This document shows positions 9,701 to 21,986 of a stretch of DNA of 64,000 nucleotides, one piece after another; the stretch's first letter is position 1, and each line of letters starts with the position of its first letter. The notes below the pieces were generated by a model that searched no databases, was not told the origin of the DNA, and saw only the letters and a program-made list of their open reading frames with translations. The stretch spans positions 130,211,001 to 130,275,000 of the forward strand of contig CP142453.1 in NCBI GenBank assembly GCA_038049695.1, written 5' to 3'. Source of the DNA: Cinnamomum chago (taxonomy: Eukaryota > Streptophyta > Magnoliopsida > Laurales > Lauraceae). A program made the position numbers and the translations under genes.

Positions 9701-12645
9701 TCCACTTGCCAGTCTTCTTTCTGACCACTACCGGATTGGCCAGCCAGGTCGGGTATTGAACCTCTCTGATAGCGCCGGCCTTAAGCAGCTTATCCACCTC
9801 CTCGACGACGGCTTCGGTCTGCGGGACCCCAGTCCTCCGTGCTTTCTGCATCACAGGTTTGTGGTTAGGGTTAACATTTAGTCTGTGACACATTACCTCG
9901 GGGTCGATGCCAGGCATCTCTTGAGGTGTCCAGGCGAAGGCCTCTCTATTCTGCACCAGGAACTGGGCCAGTTCGGACCTCTCCGGCTCCCCGAGCTGGC
10001 TGCCGATTAGGAAGAACCGATCCGGGTCCTTCTGGTCGATCCGGATTTCGGTCAATTCCTCCACGCTCTTCCTGCCTGGATCTCGGCCGAGCTCATCCAG
10101 CCCCTGCTCCAGGTTCTTCTCCATCTCGGCCACGTTGACCTCCTTGGGCTCTAGTTCCCCGGGTACCACTGCTGTCAAGCACTGCTTAGCTGCCTGCTGA
10201 TCTCCTCTGACCGTGATGATTTCAACTCGGCCGCTCTTCCCTTCCCACGGAAATTTCAGCTTCTGGTGGAGGGTGTAAGGGACTGCTTTCAGACTGTGGA
10301 GCCAGGACCTGCCTACTATAGCGTTGTAGGGCGAGGGTGCGTCGATTACCATGAAGGTTGCCATGACAGACGCGCCACCGACCTCGACCCTGAATGTCAC
10401 CTTCCCCTTGGGGTAGACTGGTTTGGCGCTGAAGCCGATAAGGGGAACTCGAGCCTCCTGCAGATCCTTCCCCGTCAGTCCCATCCTACGGAAGCTGTCG
10501 AAATAGAGGACCTCGGAAGAACTGCCGGGGTCGACGAGGACCTTCTTCACAGTGTAATTTTTCACGCCCTGCTTAGAGCAATCAAACTTCAGAGTAACAA
10601 TCAGTGGGTCGTTGTGGGGGAGCTGCACCCCTTCCAAATCTGCATCAGTGAACCTGATCTCGGGACGCTCCCTCCGAGCCCTTTTCTGTGCTGGGCCGAG
10701 CTCGGCGGCCATGACTTGCTTGCCGTGAGCGGCTTTCCTGGCTTCGGCACGAGCTTGGTTACTCCCCTTGGGCGGGGGTGCCAAATGGATGACGTTGATG
10801 ATCTTCTCAGACCCGTCACTGTCATGACCCCTCTCATCTCGGCGCGGGGCTCGGGTGTCGGCCCTGCCTTCTCTCCTGACAAACTCTTGCAGGTGTCCAT
10901 CCTGGACAAGCTTCTACAAATGCGACCGCAATATTCTGCATTCTTCAGTCTTGTGGCCGCCCTCCTTGTGATAAGCGCAGAATTTCGTCTGATCTCGGAT
11001 AGAGGGGTCGCCGTGCATGGGCTCTGGCCAGCTGAAGTATGGCCTGCTCTTGATCTTATACATGATTTTGTGGATTGGCATTTTGAAGACCGTGTTGACC
11101 GCCCGATACGCGTCCTCGGATAGCCTGGGCCTTTTGCTCCTAGCCGAGGCGAATGTCTGAGTCCTTGCCGAGCTGGTAGGTGCCCAACGCCTGTCCGAGT
11201 CACCTCTTCGTCGCTCATCTCTCCGAGACGGTCCCCCGTCCTTCTTGGATGGCCTCTCACCTCGGTCCTTGTGCGCGGTTCCATGGTTCTCCCGAGCGCG
11301 AACCTGGTCATCCTCTTGGGCAATGTACAGGTTGGCGATCGACATGAGCGCTGCTATGGAAGTCACCGGGTTCCTGGCCAGGTCCTTGCGAAGATCGCTG
11401 TCTGGCAGCAAGGCATTCCGAAATGCGAAGACGGCAACTTCGTCCTTGGAGTTCTCAATCTGACTGTAAACCGCCCAGAACCGCTTGGCGAACTGGGTGA
11501 CGTTCTCTCCCTGCTTCATCTTCATGGCCATGATGTCTGCATCTGTCTTTCGGAAGGACTCTGTAGGCCTGGAACTTCTTCAAAAAGGACTGCTGGAGCT
11601 GCTGCCAGCTCGAAATGGATCCCTCCGGTAGTGCACAGAACCATTTCAGGGGGAGGTCACCCAGACTGGAAGAAAAAACTCTACAGTTCAGGTGACCCTC
11701 ATCTCCCCAAACAGACATCCTCTGGGAGAAGTGCCTGAGGTGCGTGGATGGATCCGAGACCCCATCGTAAGTGACAAATCTTGGTACGGTGAACTTCTTC
11801 GGTAAGGGGTACCTCCTGATGTCTCGGGAAAAAGGAGACGCGCCGAGATCAACGGGGTCGCAGCAGACATCCTTTTGGTCCCGGCCGAAGCCGGCTACCT
11901 CCAAGTTGCGCTGGACCGTTTCCCTTATGCGCGCGTCTAACCACTCCTGATCATGATGCCTACTTTCCGGGATGGTTTCTGACGCCTTCCTAGAGTAGCT
12001 GTGACTAGCGCTCGAACCTTCATCTCGAGTTCGGTCGCTCCTTTTCTTGTTCAGATGGTCCCTCAAGTCCTTCTCGGGGGAGTCGGGACGCCTGCCACGG
12101 GACGTCCTCCGCTCGTGCTGTCGTAGTGAGCGCTGTTGCTGCCGTGACTGACGCTGCTGAGACTGCTGCCGAGACTGTTGCCGAAGCCCCGCTAATCCCG
12201 TAGCTCTTTCCAGCTGCTGCTGGAGCCGGAGGATCAGAGCGTCTCTCTCCTTGATGGCCTCATTCTGTGCTTTAATCGCCAGAAGGGTGGAGTCCAAGTC
12301 GTCATCAGGGTTGTAGTCTTCATCCTCAGTATCCTCAACGTCCTCCACCAGGCCCTCAACGTCCTCCGTCTGGCCGGGGGGACGTGATCCATCGACTACT
12401 GGAGACTTACCCCGTTGATCTTGACCTGTCAGGAGGCCTGACGGTTGCTGGGCGTCTCCCCTCCTGGGAGCGGACTCCGAGCGGAGGTCACGCTCCTGAA
12501 CGTTGATCCGGATGAGAGCACGTTCAGCGTCGTCCTCTATGACTGGTTGCTTGCCAGCCCTCTTCTTGGCAGGGAGGAGGTCAGAGGACGGTCCTGTACG
12601 CCTTGCCTTGGATGTTTCTCCGCCTTTCGCAGTTCTCCTCGTCAT
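6799..12645 (-). pseudogene. gag-pol polyprotein of Tat element (degenerate)
   Basis: Read on the - strand from ATG 12645. Gag has a low-complexity Arg/Gln region, then the capsid-like region (near WFCALPEGSISSWQQL) and a C-H-H-C zinc-knuckle-like CAYHKEGGHKTEEC (near 10940). Next come protease (VDPGSSSEVLY), reverse transcriptase (FGLKNAGATYQRL; YIDDM), RNase H, a second archaeal-type RNase H (VFVDGSS ... NNEAEYEALL ... HADALANLAS) and integrase (D in GLDIVGP, D in SDNGTQFD, E in GQAEISN). Breaks: a frameshift near 11555-11575, a TAG at 10914-10916, a TGA between RT and RNase H at about 8697, and a frameshift near 6985 in the integrase tail. The second Cys of the integrase zinc finger is Tyr (KKCQKY). 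The intact frame would end at 6799. Not functional as it stands. Confidence 0.93.
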
Positions 12646-12678
12646 GGTATTTAGGAATAAGAAAGATTATAGAACTCT

Positions 12679-12695
12679 CCCCACAGACGGCGCCA
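12679..12695 (-). other. primer-binding site
   Basis: Two bases inside the 5' LTR the - strand reads TGGCGCCGTCTGTGGGG. The first ten bases fit the 3' end of a plant tRNA ending ...GGCGCCA (tRNA-Asp-like), as in many Tat and Athila elements. Pairing beyond those bases is poor, so the exact tRNA is uncertain. Confidence 0.7.
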
Positions 12696-12697
12696 AT

Positions 12698-13400
12698 TGT
12701 AAGTGCAAGAATAATATACTCAGAAGATCAGGATGCCTCTAAGGACTTACTCAATGCATGGAGGAGATAGCTGCGACGACCTGAACCTGAAAGAGGAGAA
12801 AGACAAAGGTCAGAGGACCCTGGCTCTGGGCAGCGCAGGGCTCTCCGATGCTTAAGTCAGCAATCGATCGGAGAAGAAGAAGAAGGAGTAGTTGTCTGGA
12901 AGAGAATGCTTACCCCCCTCTTCATATGGCTCGTGCCTTATATATGGAACAGTTTTGGGTGAGTGCCAATGGGCTTTGTGATGTGACCTGGGTCACATCA
13001 GCCCACAAAGTCATTAATGAAGGTCTATCACAAGCCTCCTTGCATTTAATGTGGGTCCGATCAGCCCACACTGCATTTAATGCCAGTCACATTGGGCCTG
13101 ATCTTGCCCTGATCTGGTGGTGGCTGAAGTCCCATCAGATCCCTTCCTTGGGCCTTGCCACGACAGGGCCGTGGCTGTTAGCTGCAAGCGCAATACTGCA
13201 TTGCCGAGCTTGCATTGCCGAGACTGAACGGGATGTGCGGCCGAACTGAATGCTGTTTGACCGAGACCACATGTAGTGCCGAGACCGATATGGATCGGGT
13301 TGTAGCCGAGATTAAGGGATATGGTCCCCACGCAGTAGCATACCCGAGCACACCCTTGCCGAGATCAAGAAACTCCAGTTCGCGCAATGGGCCCCACACA
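12698..13400 (-). repeat. 5' LTR (703 bp) of complete Tat element
   Basis: TG...CA ends, followed by ACTAT (13401-13405), which matches the left duplication. It is the 5' LTR because gag-pol reads leftward from it. The TATA-like TTATATATGG (+ strand) near 12937-12946 marks the promoter on the - strand. Confidence 0.95.
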
Positions 13401-13405
13401 ACTAT
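13401..13405. repeat. right target-site duplication ACTAT
   Basis: Exact copy of 2475-2479. Confidence 0.92.
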
Positions 13406-13609
13406 GAAATATGATATTTGTTATGTATTTCAGAATTATTACGTGGACATTGGTTCCTGGGCAAATACAGAGCGTGATGATCCCAAGCGTTTTACAGCTA
13501 CACATATAGACATTCTTGCTTCGTTACTTGGGAGGTAGAGTTATAATAAATCAGAGTCTTGCAATCTGTAGAGCTATATGTAGTTTTATTTTGCATGCGC
13601 GCCCGCGCG

Positions 13610-13614
<5 letters not shown>

Positions 13615-13650
<36 letters not shown>

Positions 13651-13817
13651 GAATGTTCATATGCATCTATCCCTCACAATAGGGTGAGGGATGCTTCCAT
13701 AAATAAGGGGTTTCAAGTACAAAAAGGGGATTTCAAGTACATGGGGTGTACTTGAAACCCCCCATTTATGGAAGCATCCCTCACCCTATGGTGAGGGATA
13801 GATGCATATGAACATTC

Positions 13818-13854
<37 letters not shown>
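13615..13854. repeat. (TA)n microsatellite split by a MITE
   Basis: Runs of AT dinucleotides (about 13615-13647 and 13821-13854) surround the palindromic element. This is the picture expected if an element that duplicates TA inserted into an existing (TA)n tract. Confidence 0.85.
13648..13820. mobile_element. palindromic MITE (173 bp)
   Basis: Almost the whole element folds back on itself. The ends are GGGGAATGTTCATATGCAT and its complement ending in ATTCCTC. The arms contain CCCTCAC.ATAGGGTGAGGG and GATGCTTCCAT. The loop carries TTTCAAGTAC twice. TA on both sides suggests a TA target duplication, hence Tc1/mariner type, but the ends do not match the usual Stowaway CTCCCTCC, so the family is open. 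It lies in intron 2 of the subtilase fragment. Confidence 0.75.
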
Positions 13855-13857
<3 letters not shown>

Positions 13858-14599
13858 TCTTACATCTTATTTTCATATTGTGCAAATTGCCTCAATTTAA
13901 ATAAGAGAGGCTTCACTTCAGTAACTCGGGAGAGAAAAAAAACTCACGTCTGCATGTATGAATAAATATTATATTGCAGCAAGGAAGCAGCTCTAAAGTC
14001 CATTATGCCGGGTTACGAGGGATTCCCAGGGTTTGTGGCCAACCTTACTAGATCGCAAGCAATGAGTTTAGCTGGTACGATTTTAATTTCTCTTTCGAAC
14101 ACACCTACATGAGATTTACCTTTATTTTTGTCAAAAGACTAGTGATTATTTTTAAAAATGTTGCGTGATATATATATTTTTACCATTGTATGCCTATTAT
14201 TCCAACAATTTGATCTTATCGCTAAAAGTATTACTACTTTGGTTTTCATTTAGATTTATGCATAGTTCTATTTTTAGCTTATTTCTTAATATTTTTAGTG
14301 AGATTTTTCTTCATTACTTTTTATGAGAACATAAAATCCTGAACGTATTGTGAGGCTATATATTTTGATATAAAAAAAAATCCTAAGGCTAAGATTTGTT
14401 ACAGCCCTCTTGGTTATGTAAGATATACATTCAAACCTGTAGCCAAATAGTCAATGAAAAGAGAAAAAAGATGTGTAAATAAAGAAAGACCCAAGATGAT
14501 TGGAGTGTTATCTTGCCAGCCTCCAATTTGATCTATATACCCTTCTCATCTTTCCTAGACCTGTGATTGACGTACATGCATCTAAGTGGACCTTACACA

Positions 14600-16945
14600 A
14601 ATTGAGGCACACTTGGGTTTCTTGATGTTTGACCTTTTCTTATAATAATAATTTCTATTCAAATAGAAGAGGAAAGTTAAAGCCTGACAAAAAGCATAAA
14701 AAAAAATTACACAACAAGAAAAACATAAAACATAAATATCATCGTCTTCCTCACCATCATCAAAGTCTTGTCCCAATCTATGTTGGAGTCAGTTTACATG
14801 AATTTTGTTTCTCCATTTTGATCTTATCTCGAGCGAAATCTTTAGATAAGTAACGCTCCTTCATTAGCCAAAATGCTCCTTCGCTTGCAAGACAATCCGC
14901 CATTTCATTAGCCTCACCCATACATGTTGGAATGTAGCTTCTAAATGATATGAAATACCTTGCACCTTTTCCAACAAGTCCACCGATAACCAAGGAAAAC
15001 AAGATTTTCTTAATCCCCATTTAACAGCATAAAATGAATAGCTTTTTCCCTAATTGCCTTGAAACCATCCAACTTACCCAACTCACGGCAAGCATTCAAT
15101 AAGGCAAAGACTTCAGCTCCACTAGATCCATAGAATTCACCGGACCAGAATTTTTATTTTAACAACCTTCCCGAAAGAATCATAAATAACACCTCCAATC
15201 CTCCTCATATGGATTTGCTGGATAAAATTGCCATCAAAATTCAGCTTTAGAATACCCAACGACAGTGGAATCCAACTGATTCGCTAGATCGATTTAGTAT
15301 GGTATTCCTCAATTAGATTGGCTGTCCAGGATCTATTCAGACCGTCTAAAGAAACTTCTTCGAACTCAACCTTCCTAGTTGCCCATTCCGAGTCTTACCA
15401 AACTATCGACTGCACAATCTCATTTTCTGATTTGCTTTTATTTCATTAAACTCTATTGTTTCTCTCTAACCAAATATTCCACATTCCAAGATATAAAGAC
15501 ATCCACCACAAAATTCGACCATGGACTAACTTGCCTCTATACTGTCATTGCTGAATAAATTTCGTTACCGTACAAGGCATGACCAAACAAAATTGAGCAT
15601 ATTAATAATCGAAACCCATACTTTATGTGCAAAACTGCAATGAACCAACATATGGTTAGCTGTTTCTTCATCCCTTAAACACAAATGACATCCATTAACA
15701 AGAATACAATTTCTTATTTTCAGTTGATCCATAGTTAGGATTTTTTGAAGCTTGCCACCCAGCAAAAAACCAAAACTCACGGATGGATGTGAGGATCCCA
15801 AAACCGCTTTAAACCCCCATCCCACTAATAGTACCGACCGACCAATACATCGTAAAACGATTTGACATGGAACTGTTCTTTATCATTAGTCGTACATATT
15901 CTTTCATCCCTTCTACCCCCCGACAGATAAAACCCCTCGAACATAAAAAGCAACCACTTCATTATTAGACAAAATTCTACGGAAATGAAAATCTTATACT
16001 ATAGAACCACCGTCTGATTGAAAATTTCCTAGAATAAAAGCAGCTGCCTCCAATCCAGAACATAGAGAGTAGGAAATTGACACTTGAAAGAATCCTGCCC
16101 ACATGCAAAATATGTAGCCGCTGCCCATCATGGACCTTGTCTATTATCCACTGATTGAAATCAATTTTAGCAAAAAGATTAGAGTTCCCAAAGCCTGAGG
16201 ACTTATAATTTTGGTTAGAAATATTCCACCCATTGCCTCCCACTTTATACTTATCTATAAGGATTTCCTTCCAAAGTCCTTGAGAGGTATCACCCACCCT
16301 CCGTACCACCTTCCAAGTAAAGTGTTATTCATCTATTCAACCGACCGAATTGCCAAACCACCTTTAGTAGGAGTACACACAATCTCCCATTTAACCAAAT
16401 GTTACTTCTTTCTCTCCATAATACCATTTCAAAGAAAAATCATGTAGGATTTTCACTAATCACCACACCACGTTCTTTGGACATTTGAAACATGACAATA
16501 ATCACCTTACCATGCTCTTTGGAATTTGGACATTTGAATTGAAACGTGACAAAAAAATATACAGGGATACTTGAAATAATTGACTAAATAAGGGTAACCC
16601 AACCACCCATTGAGAAATGTCTTTCCTTCCGTGGACTGATTTTTTTTTTTTTTTAAACCAATTCTCACCACCAATGGATCTCATAAATGTTTCTTCGGAA
16701 GCCCCAAACACAATGGCAAACCCAAATATTTGGTAGGGAGCCGAATCGACTTTACAACCAAAATTATTAGCCGAATGAGTAACCGCACTATCCTCCAGGT
16801 GAATACCAATTCGTTCACACTTTCCATAATTAATCTTTAGAACTGATAATACCTGAAACCACCACAAGATATTTTTCAAAGAAACTCCTAATATAAAGAT
16901 GCATCACAGAAAATGATAGTATCATCAGCAAACTATGTGTCGCCT
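14600..16945 (-). pseudogene. 5'-truncated L1-type LINE
   Basis: On the - strand, from high to low coordinates: the RT active-site box FADDTIIFCDA (about 16934-16900), the RT C-terminal part with NYGKCERIGIHLEDS (16879-16502), the connecting region (16309-15977), the zf-RVT domain with CHLCLRDEETANHMLVHC (15825-15565), and a broken RNase H domain with NFDGNF (about 15240) ending ANEMADCLASEGA (about 14900). Many stops and shifts interrupt it. Endonuclease and most of RT are missing, as in a 5'-truncated insertion. The A-rich tail would be near 14600. It lies between exons 3 and 4 of the subtilase fragment. Confidence 0.82.
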
Positions 16946-18028
16946 TGTTGTCCACATTAGCACTTGAAAATCCAGCAATCATCCTAGCTAGTTTGTTTAG
17001 CTCTCATCCTTGACGTTTGACATTTTCATGTTGTTTACTTATGAAAGTGAGTATTTTTTAGAGGGGCGAAAGGTGAAAGACAATGTTAAAAGGGAGGATG
17101 AACAAAGGTGAAGACCATCAAATTTCCACTTGCGGTGGAAATTATTTTCATTGGGAAGAGCCGAAGAGGATAGGAAAGAATATACCATCAAAAGTGGGAA
17201 ATTAGGTTCTCCTTTCCACTGGCCATATTTGCAGTCTTCCATCTTCAACCTCTCTACTATCTTATTGATATGGCAATGTTTCACATGCCCCCTTTCCGTT
17301 CTCCATGTTTACTCGCTGCCACAACCTAACTTACCTGAACTCTCCTTTGATAGATTGCTTTTGATAAAGTAATTGATGTAAAGGTTTAAATATCTACCCT
17401 AGGATCTAGATCCTCTAGAACTTCCATGACAATAAGATTTCATACACATTTTTTTTTTTTAAATAGGACATGTGGAAGAGTTTTTAGGCACTACTAGCCT
17501 ACCAAATACAAGATGACAATGGTGTCTTTTGGTCTACTGTCCAATAATAATCAAATCCTTTGGATGTCATTAGCTGTTTGATCTAAGGCAGTTGCTTGCA
17601 ATTCATTTCATGCGGCAACGTTGAATGGACCCGGTTTTTCTAGGAGTCCACACTTTCTACATATCCTATTTTTAGAAGTAGCTGTGAGATTTTTTCACAA
17701 AAATAAAAAAGTTGAAACCCTCGATGCCTTTTAGCACACTATTTTATCTCAATGCCCAATGATGATCTTCATGGTTTGCCATACTTTCTCTTACTCCTCC
17801 CAAGGGTGGAAGGAAATGGCCTTTTCTTTCGTTCTTTCATTCTTTTTCAAATTCTTGAATTTTCTGGATCCGCCCTTGACCCCTCCACTTTATTCAAACA
17901 ACAAAGGAAAATTGAGCATTTGATGAGAAGTCAAATGAAGAGAATTAAGGGCTAACTAAATTAAAATTGTATACTACCTTTGATTATCTGAGCTTCTAGC
18001 ATTGACTTATATTCATGGATTCATGTAG
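16946..18028. other. intron/intergenic stretch without recognised features
   Basis: AT-rich sequence with only short reading frames. Nothing was recognised. It belongs to the intron before the exon at 18029. Confidence 0.5.
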
Positions 18029-18081
18029 AGTTCCCCGGCGTTGCCCGTGTGGAGGAGGATCGAGAATTGGAACTTCATTAG

Positions 18082-19053
18082 GTGACAACCACTATCTAAT
18101 GATTTCTTTTGTTGTTCGCTCAATAATTTAAGATTCCTTTGCATGAATTGTGTTGTTGCATAATTTAAGATTCCTTTTCATGAAGTCTTAGGTATGGTAA
18201 AGACTTTCAAAATAAAGTGGAGTTTATCATGATCCATATTTATGGGTTTAATTCCATGTAGTTTACTTGCGTGTGATGCTTGTATTATGGAGCTTAGTAA
18301 TGTATTTTAATATATAAGTTGTTTAACATATAGAAAGATGTCCTACATGAAGCTCTCATCTTGTATAACGTCTAGGGTAACTTTTCTTTAGATAATTTAT
18401 GTTCACAGCGTAGGTTTTTGTTCTAGAGTAAGTCGACATGGATCGATTAGGCCAAAATTTCCTATGTAAAATAACGAAGAAATGACTTTTTAATGTTGGA
18501 GATACAACATGAGATTAATCATCCAGCAGCAGAGAGGAGCATAGTAGATAGTAATGAAATTGTCCCACGAAACTCAATATATTTACTTCTTTTGAATGTT
18601 CGAGATAAAACATTACATTAATCTAACAGCGGAGAGGAATGTAGTAGACATTAGTGAAATCGTCGCGGAAAAGCTCGGGACATTTAGTTCATTTGTCAAC
18701 TCTATTGTGTAAGAGAATTTAAGACCCTTAAATTACGGGCTAGAATAATTTGATGGGGTTGATTTTTTGAATGATTTGTATCTGTAAAGTAACCTTCACA
18801 TCCATAATATGCAAAATGTTCATTGGAGAATATTTCATGGAGGAGTATACATGATACTTGCATTATGGCAAAACACAAGCATAGCAATGCACTTCTATGC
18901 CAAAATAATAGTCTCTGCAGTAGTGCCAGCTGCACAACACAAGATTTGATTTTAAAATTGGAGAATGAAGTAACACAATATTTTTAACTTTTTCAGGAAA
19001 CAAAGAGCTTCAGCTTATGATCGAAAACCTTAGATAGACAGGGATGACAAATA

Positions 19054-19092
<39 letters not shown>

Positions 19093-19863
19093 AAGTTTCA
19101 CAGAGATACTAAAGAATCCGAACCATCACATCACAATGAACAGAGTGAGTGAGACGAGACAAATTGGCAAGCAATCCAAACTGTTGTGAGCTTGTGATAT
19201 TTGGACATGTAACTGTATACTAAACTAGAAGCTCCACGATGGTTCATTAGTAGGATCAGGTAAAGGTCACCATCTACGGGGCAGACCATAGAATTTTGTA
19301 TGGTCTGTGGGTTTATCAGCGGTACACTCATCAGTCAATTGTAAATGATAAATCACATTGGTCACATATTTAGATTGAAAAGAAACATAATCGTTGGACC
19401 ACAGTATAAGTATTCCATCAGAAAGTAAGTTATTTCCATTTGTACCCTCTAAATGTCATCTATAGCATGAATTATGTTAACATGCATAATTGATGTCTTG
19501 GAGATCACAATGATTGCTTGGATATAATCAGCGAGGTTGTGTGATGCGGATGGCTATGATTCAGGTGATCTCTCCTAAAAGTGCTTTAATGATTTATTTT
19601 AGGCCTTAAAACCCAGTTCACAGTGATTTCAGTCCTTGTTTACCCAAATCAAAGTGCAGTTTTTTGTTGTTAACTTGAAGTAGAGGGCACTATCATACAT
19701 TCATACTTCACCATCGTCCTCATCATCATTATGGCCTTATTTTCTTCAAACTGGGCTAGATAAAGGAGTTCTACCTTAGAATTCTAAACCAATCTGGGAA
19801 CCTTTTCTAATGACCTGGAACAACAAAATCTTGTTATGACTGAAGCTCTTTGTTCATGGGTTC
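18082..19863. other. AT-rich stretch with a (GA)n tract
   Basis: No exon or protein similarity was seen. It contains a GA microsatellite at 19058-19088 and the near-repeated phrase CAGCGGAGAGGA / GCAGAGAGGAGC around 18530 and 18630, which looks like a diverged local duplication of about 100 bp. Confidence 0.5.
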
Positions 19864-21986
19864 TGTCACGACCCGGTCCCGAGATCAGAGTCGTTAGGGT
19901 TAATCCCCGGGTCGCGATGTAATCATACTTACTCCCGTAAACCCCGATTAACCGTAGTTAAACCAGAGTCCACAAGGGATCTTGCATACGTACCTGTCAA
20001 TGTACAGTTGCGGAAGATATACAAATAATATACATTGACAATACCTAACAAAATGAATCAGAACACTTACTTTAAACGTTAAGGTCACTATACATTGGTT
20101 CAGTTCCCATACTATCAACCACTGCATATTTACATACAATGCAGGGGATATCATTTCTATTAATTACAATACCAAAATGAATGTACAAAACTCTTTCTAA
20201 AAATGTTTCCAAAAGATTTTCCAGGTATACGCTCTCCAATCATGTCCATTCGGCTAGACCTCCTGGAGGTAGCGAATGGGCCTCCTCCGCTGTCTGGACG
20301 GTCGCTGAGGGACTGGCACGGGCAACTGGGCCTGTAATATCATCAGTAATACCGTGAACATGACGATTCAACAAGGTATACATACATTTATGACATGTAC
20401 ATAATTACTAGCAATTTATTGTCTAACAGTGCTAACAATTCATAATAACCACAAATAACAATAACAATAAGATGGCAATTACACTAGCATTGGTTTCAAC
20501 TCCATTCTATTCATTTCATCTTCTAAAAAGAAGATATGCATATTCATTTATTCATTAAGTTCAACCTTTATTAATGGCTTTTCAGTGTATGACCTTTCAG
20601 TCAATGACCTTTCGGTCCAATAAAGTGGGATCTCCCAGTGTCTTGATCAGAGATCACTGGTGTCACCACGGGCTCCGGAACACCCCAATCTCATCTACTA
20701 CAGTAGGAATAGTCATTTCATTTCTCAATTCATTCAATTCAATTCAATAATGAGTTTAAGAAACCGCTAGGTAGTGCCAAACCCGTTAACCCTTCGTATC
20801 GATCTCATTCTCAATCTAAAGTAAATCTACACACAATCCTCTAACCAACCATCGAGTGTAACTATGGTTACCAATGCAAGTATTACTTTTGATGACATTA
20901 CTTAATTGATTATGCATTCGAATAACCCTAGTTAACACATATGGAGGTGTACTTAACTATACGAGAACCATTAATGACCACATAAGCGATCCTAGTTCTC
21001 GAAAAATTCCAAAACTCACTGGACTCGAAACAGAGCCTTGGTCGCTCGAGCGACCCCCTGTTCGCTCGAGCGAACTGTTCAGAATTTCACCCCGAAATTC
21101 TGATTCCTTCTCTCTTCTTTTACACTCACTTTTCCCTTATTCCTCCACAACCTGCAAGCACAATGGGACCTCCTGTCCCCTCCACACACACATCTTCCAT
21201 TCCAATCAATCTAAACAATCACACATCATCTAATTAGGGTTTAAAACCCACAATGCACCCTAATCATCATTTCTTCCTATCAAAATCCACAAACTACCTA
21301 AACAAGCACAAATACATGTATAACTTGCCTCAATTGAAGCTTTGCTTGTTATAACTCTTGTTTAGTTTGGCTTGGAGATGAGCTCCCTTCCTTTGAAGCT
21401 TTTAACTCAAAGAAGAACTTTAAGAAGATGATGTACAAGAGGTGAAAGATGTCTCCCTTGCACTTGATGCACTTCCAATTCACCGTTAATGAAGAAGAAT
21501 TTGAAGAAAGATGATGAAGAAGAAGAAGAAAGAACCGGATGAAGAAATGAAATGTTGCCTAGGGTTGAGATGAATGAAGTATTGAGGGTATATAAAGGTT
21601 CATTTTGCATTTAACCCCCCTCTTATTCTTTCATTAACATTTTAAGTCATTTCAAGGTCTATTTGATCCAATGGTCATCGAATCAATTCACGTCTTTTAT
21701 GAAAGTCGTCGTACTTGTCGAGATACACATGTTGGTATCAAATGTTTCCGTATTCGACAAAATACGCACAAAACCGTATTTCCGAAAAAGTCCTTCACGT
21801 GCTTATTTAAGCTCCATTTCGATTCAATTTCGTTCTTAATCTTGTCTAACATTTCATTAAGCCTACATTAGGCAACTTCCAATCCATTTGGCGATAATTC
21901 ACCATTAGTTCATTTAAACTGGCTTAATTAGTCATAAACTCAATTAATTAGAGTTAATCGTGCTTAACTTGGGACGGAGCCTAACA
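19864..21986 (-). mobile_element. solo LTR (2.1 kb)
   Basis: The segment starts TGTCACGACC and ends GCCTAACA (TG...CA). It is flanked by exact GGTTC repeats (19859-19863 and 21987-21991). No internal retrotransposon genes are present, so this is a solo LTR left by recombination between two LTRs. Read on the - strand it begins TGTTAGGCTCCGTCCC and ends GGTCGTGACA, an end seen in plant Ty3 LTRs; that orientation is an inference. It contains two 16-bp perfect palindromes at 21040-21055 and 21060-21075 sharing CGCTCGAGCG. Confidence 0.85.

Larger units (their letters stand above)
2480..13400 (-). mobile_element. complete Tat/Retand-type Ty3 LTR retrotransposon
   Basis: A 10.9-kb element with two 703-bp LTRs (2480-3182 and 12698-13400), exact ACTAT target duplications, a primer-binding site next to the right LTR, gag-pol on the - strand (12645-6799), a 49-bp tandem array (6407-6696), an antisense intron-containing ORF (3846-6030, + strand) and a purine tract next to the left LTR. 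The second, archaeal-type RNase H domain after RT/RNase H and the antisense ORF identify the Tat lineage. I counted about nine mismatches between the LTRs (about 1.3%), so the insertion is fairly recent. Even so, gag-pol carries several nonsense and frameshift changes, so this copy cannot make its own proteins. Confidence 0.96.
13434..18081 (+). pseudogene. subtilase (SBT3-like) gene fragment, propeptide exons
   Basis: Three exons that fit the inhibitor I9 propeptide of plant subtilases. Exon 13434-13534 encodes DDPKRFTATHIDILASLLG. Exon 13980-14074 encodes SKEAALKS ... GFPGFVANLTRSQAMSLAG. Exon 18029-18081 encodes EFPGVARVEEDRELELH. The phases join correctly across GT...AG introns, and the exon pattern is that of SBT3-type genes. 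In the family the third exon goes on into the strand before the catalytic Asp; here it meets TAG at 18079-18081, right at the donor site. The first exon (signal peptide) is not visible; it would lie left of the Tat elements, which sit in the preceding intron. No downstream catalytic exon was found on this strand, so the copy looks dead. Introns hold a MITE (13648-13820) and a LINE piece (14600-16945). Confidence 0.8.

Noticed and set aside
10266..11323. 285-codon (+) and 240-codon (-) open frames inside gag-pol
   Set aside because: They overlap the gag/protease coding strand in other frames; the gag-pol frame has domain motifs, these do not.
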